Assembly: GCA_002432095.1 (NCBI GenBank)
Contig: DJFQ01000047.1
Location: 1-7,170 of the forward strand
DNA: 7,170 nucleotides
Reading direction: 5' to 3'
From: Marinagarivorans sp. UBA5868
Lineage (GTDB): Bacteria > Pseudomonadota > Gammaproteobacteria > Pseudomonadales > Cellvibrionaceae
The notes below the pieces were generated by a model that did not search any database, was not told where the DNA came from, and worked only from the letters and a program-made list of their open reading frames with translations. Made by a program: the position numbers and the translations under genes. Positions 5,927-7,170 of this stretch are shown piece by piece; position 1 is the first letter of the stretch; every line of letters begins with the position of its first letter.

Positions 5927-5934
5927 TTCGACAA
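5907..5934 (-). promoter_or_regulatory. Sigma70 promoter of tRNA-Ser (and probably tusDCBE)
   Basis: There is a consensus TATAAT -10 (5912-5907), a 16-nt spacer and a TTGTCG -35 (5934-5929) on the minus strand. The -10 ends 12 nt before the mature tRNA 5' end. The stretch right after it is GC-rich (TGCGCCTC), as in stable-RNA promoters under stringent control; that regulation is inferred from the family of promoters. Confidence 0.75.
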
Positions 5935-5961
5935 GTCACCGTCCCTGGTTTTCGAGAAAAA

Positions 5962-7170
5962 TTATCCTGCAAAAGCTTCCGTGTTAGTGCGGCGTGCGCC
6001 CATTACCCGAGGGTCATTAGCGGGACGGGCAAGAGGCCGCGGGTTGCGCTCAATGCTGACCGGCAATGATGTATCCAAAGGTCGCGTCCGGCTGACTGAA
6101 TACGACACATTTGCCACTTCGGTCTGTGTTACCGGTTTGGGATTTGCCCGAGGGTCATTGGCTGGTCGAACATAGCTTTTAGACTGGTCGACTGGTGTCT
6201 CTAATGCTGTGCTGACGGGACTTATTGCCGGCTCCATATTCGCGACCACTTCCGGCTCGTCTGCTGCGGCAGCTTCACTGACTTCCATTCCGGCGGCGAC
6301 AGTCGCGGCAGAAGTTTCCCATGCGTTTGCGACCGCGTCTTGATCGATATTTGCAGGCGATGAATCCGCCTGAAGGGGCGGTACTTTAGCGTGGTCAGTA
6401 AAATCATCCGCGCCCGAGTCGACACTATTCGCCGCGGGGGCCGGACGCTCGCGTCTTGGTGGGCGCGGTGCTTCGGTTGGTGGATTGGCTGCCGTGCCGA
6501 TGGCTTCATCCGTTGCTGCTATGTCCAGAGACTGCTGGTCTTGTCCATCTCCAATCTCCAGTTTCGGTCCACGTTGCCGTTCATTATTTCGACCGCGGCG
6601 CTGATTAGGTCGGCGGGGAGGCAAATTTTCACTTTCTGCGGTGTTGGCAGTTGGGTGGCTTTGAGCTTCGCGAGGGGCTTCGCTAGGGTTGGCTTCACCG
6701 CCTTCACTTCGGCGCCGATTGCGTCGATTGCGACCGCGATCATTGCGATTGCTGTTGCCATCGCGGTCAGTACGATTGCCGTTGTTGCCTTCCCGATCAT
6801 TACGACTGCCATTGCTGTCGCGATTGTCCCGCTCCGGCCGCTGTTCTTTGGGCTCAGCTTCCTTGGGCTCAGGTTTGGGGCGACTCAGATTGTCAGTAAT
6901 CTTGTCGCGATTGCGTGCATCGCGGGCATCTCTACGATCACGTCGGTGGTGACGGCGATTGTCGGAATGCTGATGTTTGTGATGTGGGCGCTTGGCCGGT
7001 ACAGGCTCTTCCGGCTGTGCGGTAGTGAACAAGCCGGCAATTGCCTTGATGATTTTCGTCAGCAAGCCAGCTTCTTGTTTAACCGGCGCGGGTGCCAGAT
7101 CCGCCGGGCGGGGCTCGGGGGTTGGCATGGTGGGTGTGGAATGCTGAACAGAGGGTTTGGGCAATTGTAC
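5962..7170 (-). CDS. rne: Ribonuclease E, C-terminal degradosome scaffold (5' part outside window)
   Basis: The frame is open to the window edge; 402 codons end at TAA 5964-5962, with no credible start. Composition is that of an intrinsically disordered RNase E tail. Counting from the first visible codon, residues 33-49 (EAGLLTKIIKAIAGLFT) are an amphipathic helix matching the membrane-targeting segment of RNase E. Residues 60-155 are rich in Arg, His, Asn and Asp (RRHHRRDRRDAR, then RNDRGRNRRNRRR), and a second basic patch lies at 184-202 (PPRRPNQRRGRNNERQRG); both are likely RNA-binding. Residues 210-330 are acidic and Ala/Pro-rich. Two copies of RPANDPR occur near the end (about 335-341 and 382-388). 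NDPR motifs also occur in Pseudomonas RNase E tails, where I recall them as short linear partner-binding motifs. The role is the membrane-bound degradosome for mRNA turnover and for rRNA and tRNA processing. RNase G is excluded because it lacks such a tail. The main uncertainty is that no catalytic residue is in view. Confidence 0.85.
   Translation of the reverse strand, partial: VQLPKPSVQHSTPTMPTPEPRPADLAPAPVKQEAGLLTKIIKAIAGLFTTAQPEEPVPAKRPHHKHQHSDNRRHHRRDRRDARDARNRDKITDNLSRPKPEPKEAEPKEQRPERDNRDSNGSRNDREGNNGNRTDRDGNSNRNDRGRNRRNRRRSEGGEANPSEAPREAQSHPTANTAESENLPPRRPNQRRGRNNERQRGPKLEIGDGQDQQSLDIAATDEAIGTAANPPTEAPRPPRRERPAPAANSVDSGADDFTDHAKVPPLQADSSPANIDQDAVANAWETSAATVAAGMEVSEAAAADEPEVVANMEPAISPVSTALETPVDQSKSYVRPANDPRANPKPVTQTEVANVSYSVSRTRPLDTSLPVSIERNPRPLARPANDPRVMGARRTNTEAFAG
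6004..6168. repeat. Duplicated RPANDPR-coding motif at the RNase E C-terminus
   Basis: Segments 6145-6168 and 6004-6027 encode RPANDPRA and RPANDPRV and share a 13-nt identical core (cccgagggtcatt on the plus strand). The 117-nt spacer between them is not repeated. Conservation of the peptide suggests a repeated binding motif rather than random low complexity. Confidence 0.6.

Noticed and set aside
6689..6952. Plus-strand open frame rich in Leu, Arg and Ser
   Set aside because: It is antisense to the low-complexity RNase E tail, with no start signal and no domain.

Overview
The window is from a Gram-negative gammaproteobacterium. This rests on a complete tusDCBE sulfur-relay set, a tRNA-Ser(UGA) with encoded CCA, a Pseudomonas-like RNase E tail with a membrane helix and NDPR motifs, an outer-membrane porin and an ExeM-type secreted nuclease. 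A marine or soil lineage near Cellvibrionales/Pseudomonadales is a guess from gene content, not something proved here. Every gene I accept is on the minus strand, so transcription runs from high to low coordinates.

Layout in transcription order. (1) 7170-5962: the C-terminal scaffold of RNase E; its catalytic half lies outside the window. (2) 5934-5807: a strong sigma70-type promoter and tRNA-Ser(UGA). (3) 5734-4386: tusD, tusC, tusB and tusE, tightly packed. They form the sulfur relay for 2-thiolation of U34 in tRNA Lys/Glu/Gln. (4) 4270-1686: a large secreted DNase of the ExeM/NucH type (lamin-tail domain, OB-fold, EEP nuclease domain, dockerin-like tail). Its reading frame is broken near the N-terminus by three tandem copies of an 8-bp unit. 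(5) 1420-356: an unrecognised exported coiled-coil protein with a C-terminal beta-rich domain. (6) 305-1: the N-terminus of a porin-like beta-barrel protein, cut by the window edge.

How the parts relate: items 1-3 are housekeeping RNA biology (degradosome, tRNA, tRNA thiolation). Items 4-6 are all exported envelope or extracellular products. The most interesting observation is the 8-bp repeat in the nuclease gene. Two copies (or five) restore one 858-codon (or 866-codon) frame that reads as normal family sequence, and three copies switch it off. This fits a phase-variable secreted nuclease, although a fixed mutation or assembly error is not excluded. A second non-triplet repeat (16 bp) lies just after the signal peptide of the neighbouring exported coiled-coil protein.
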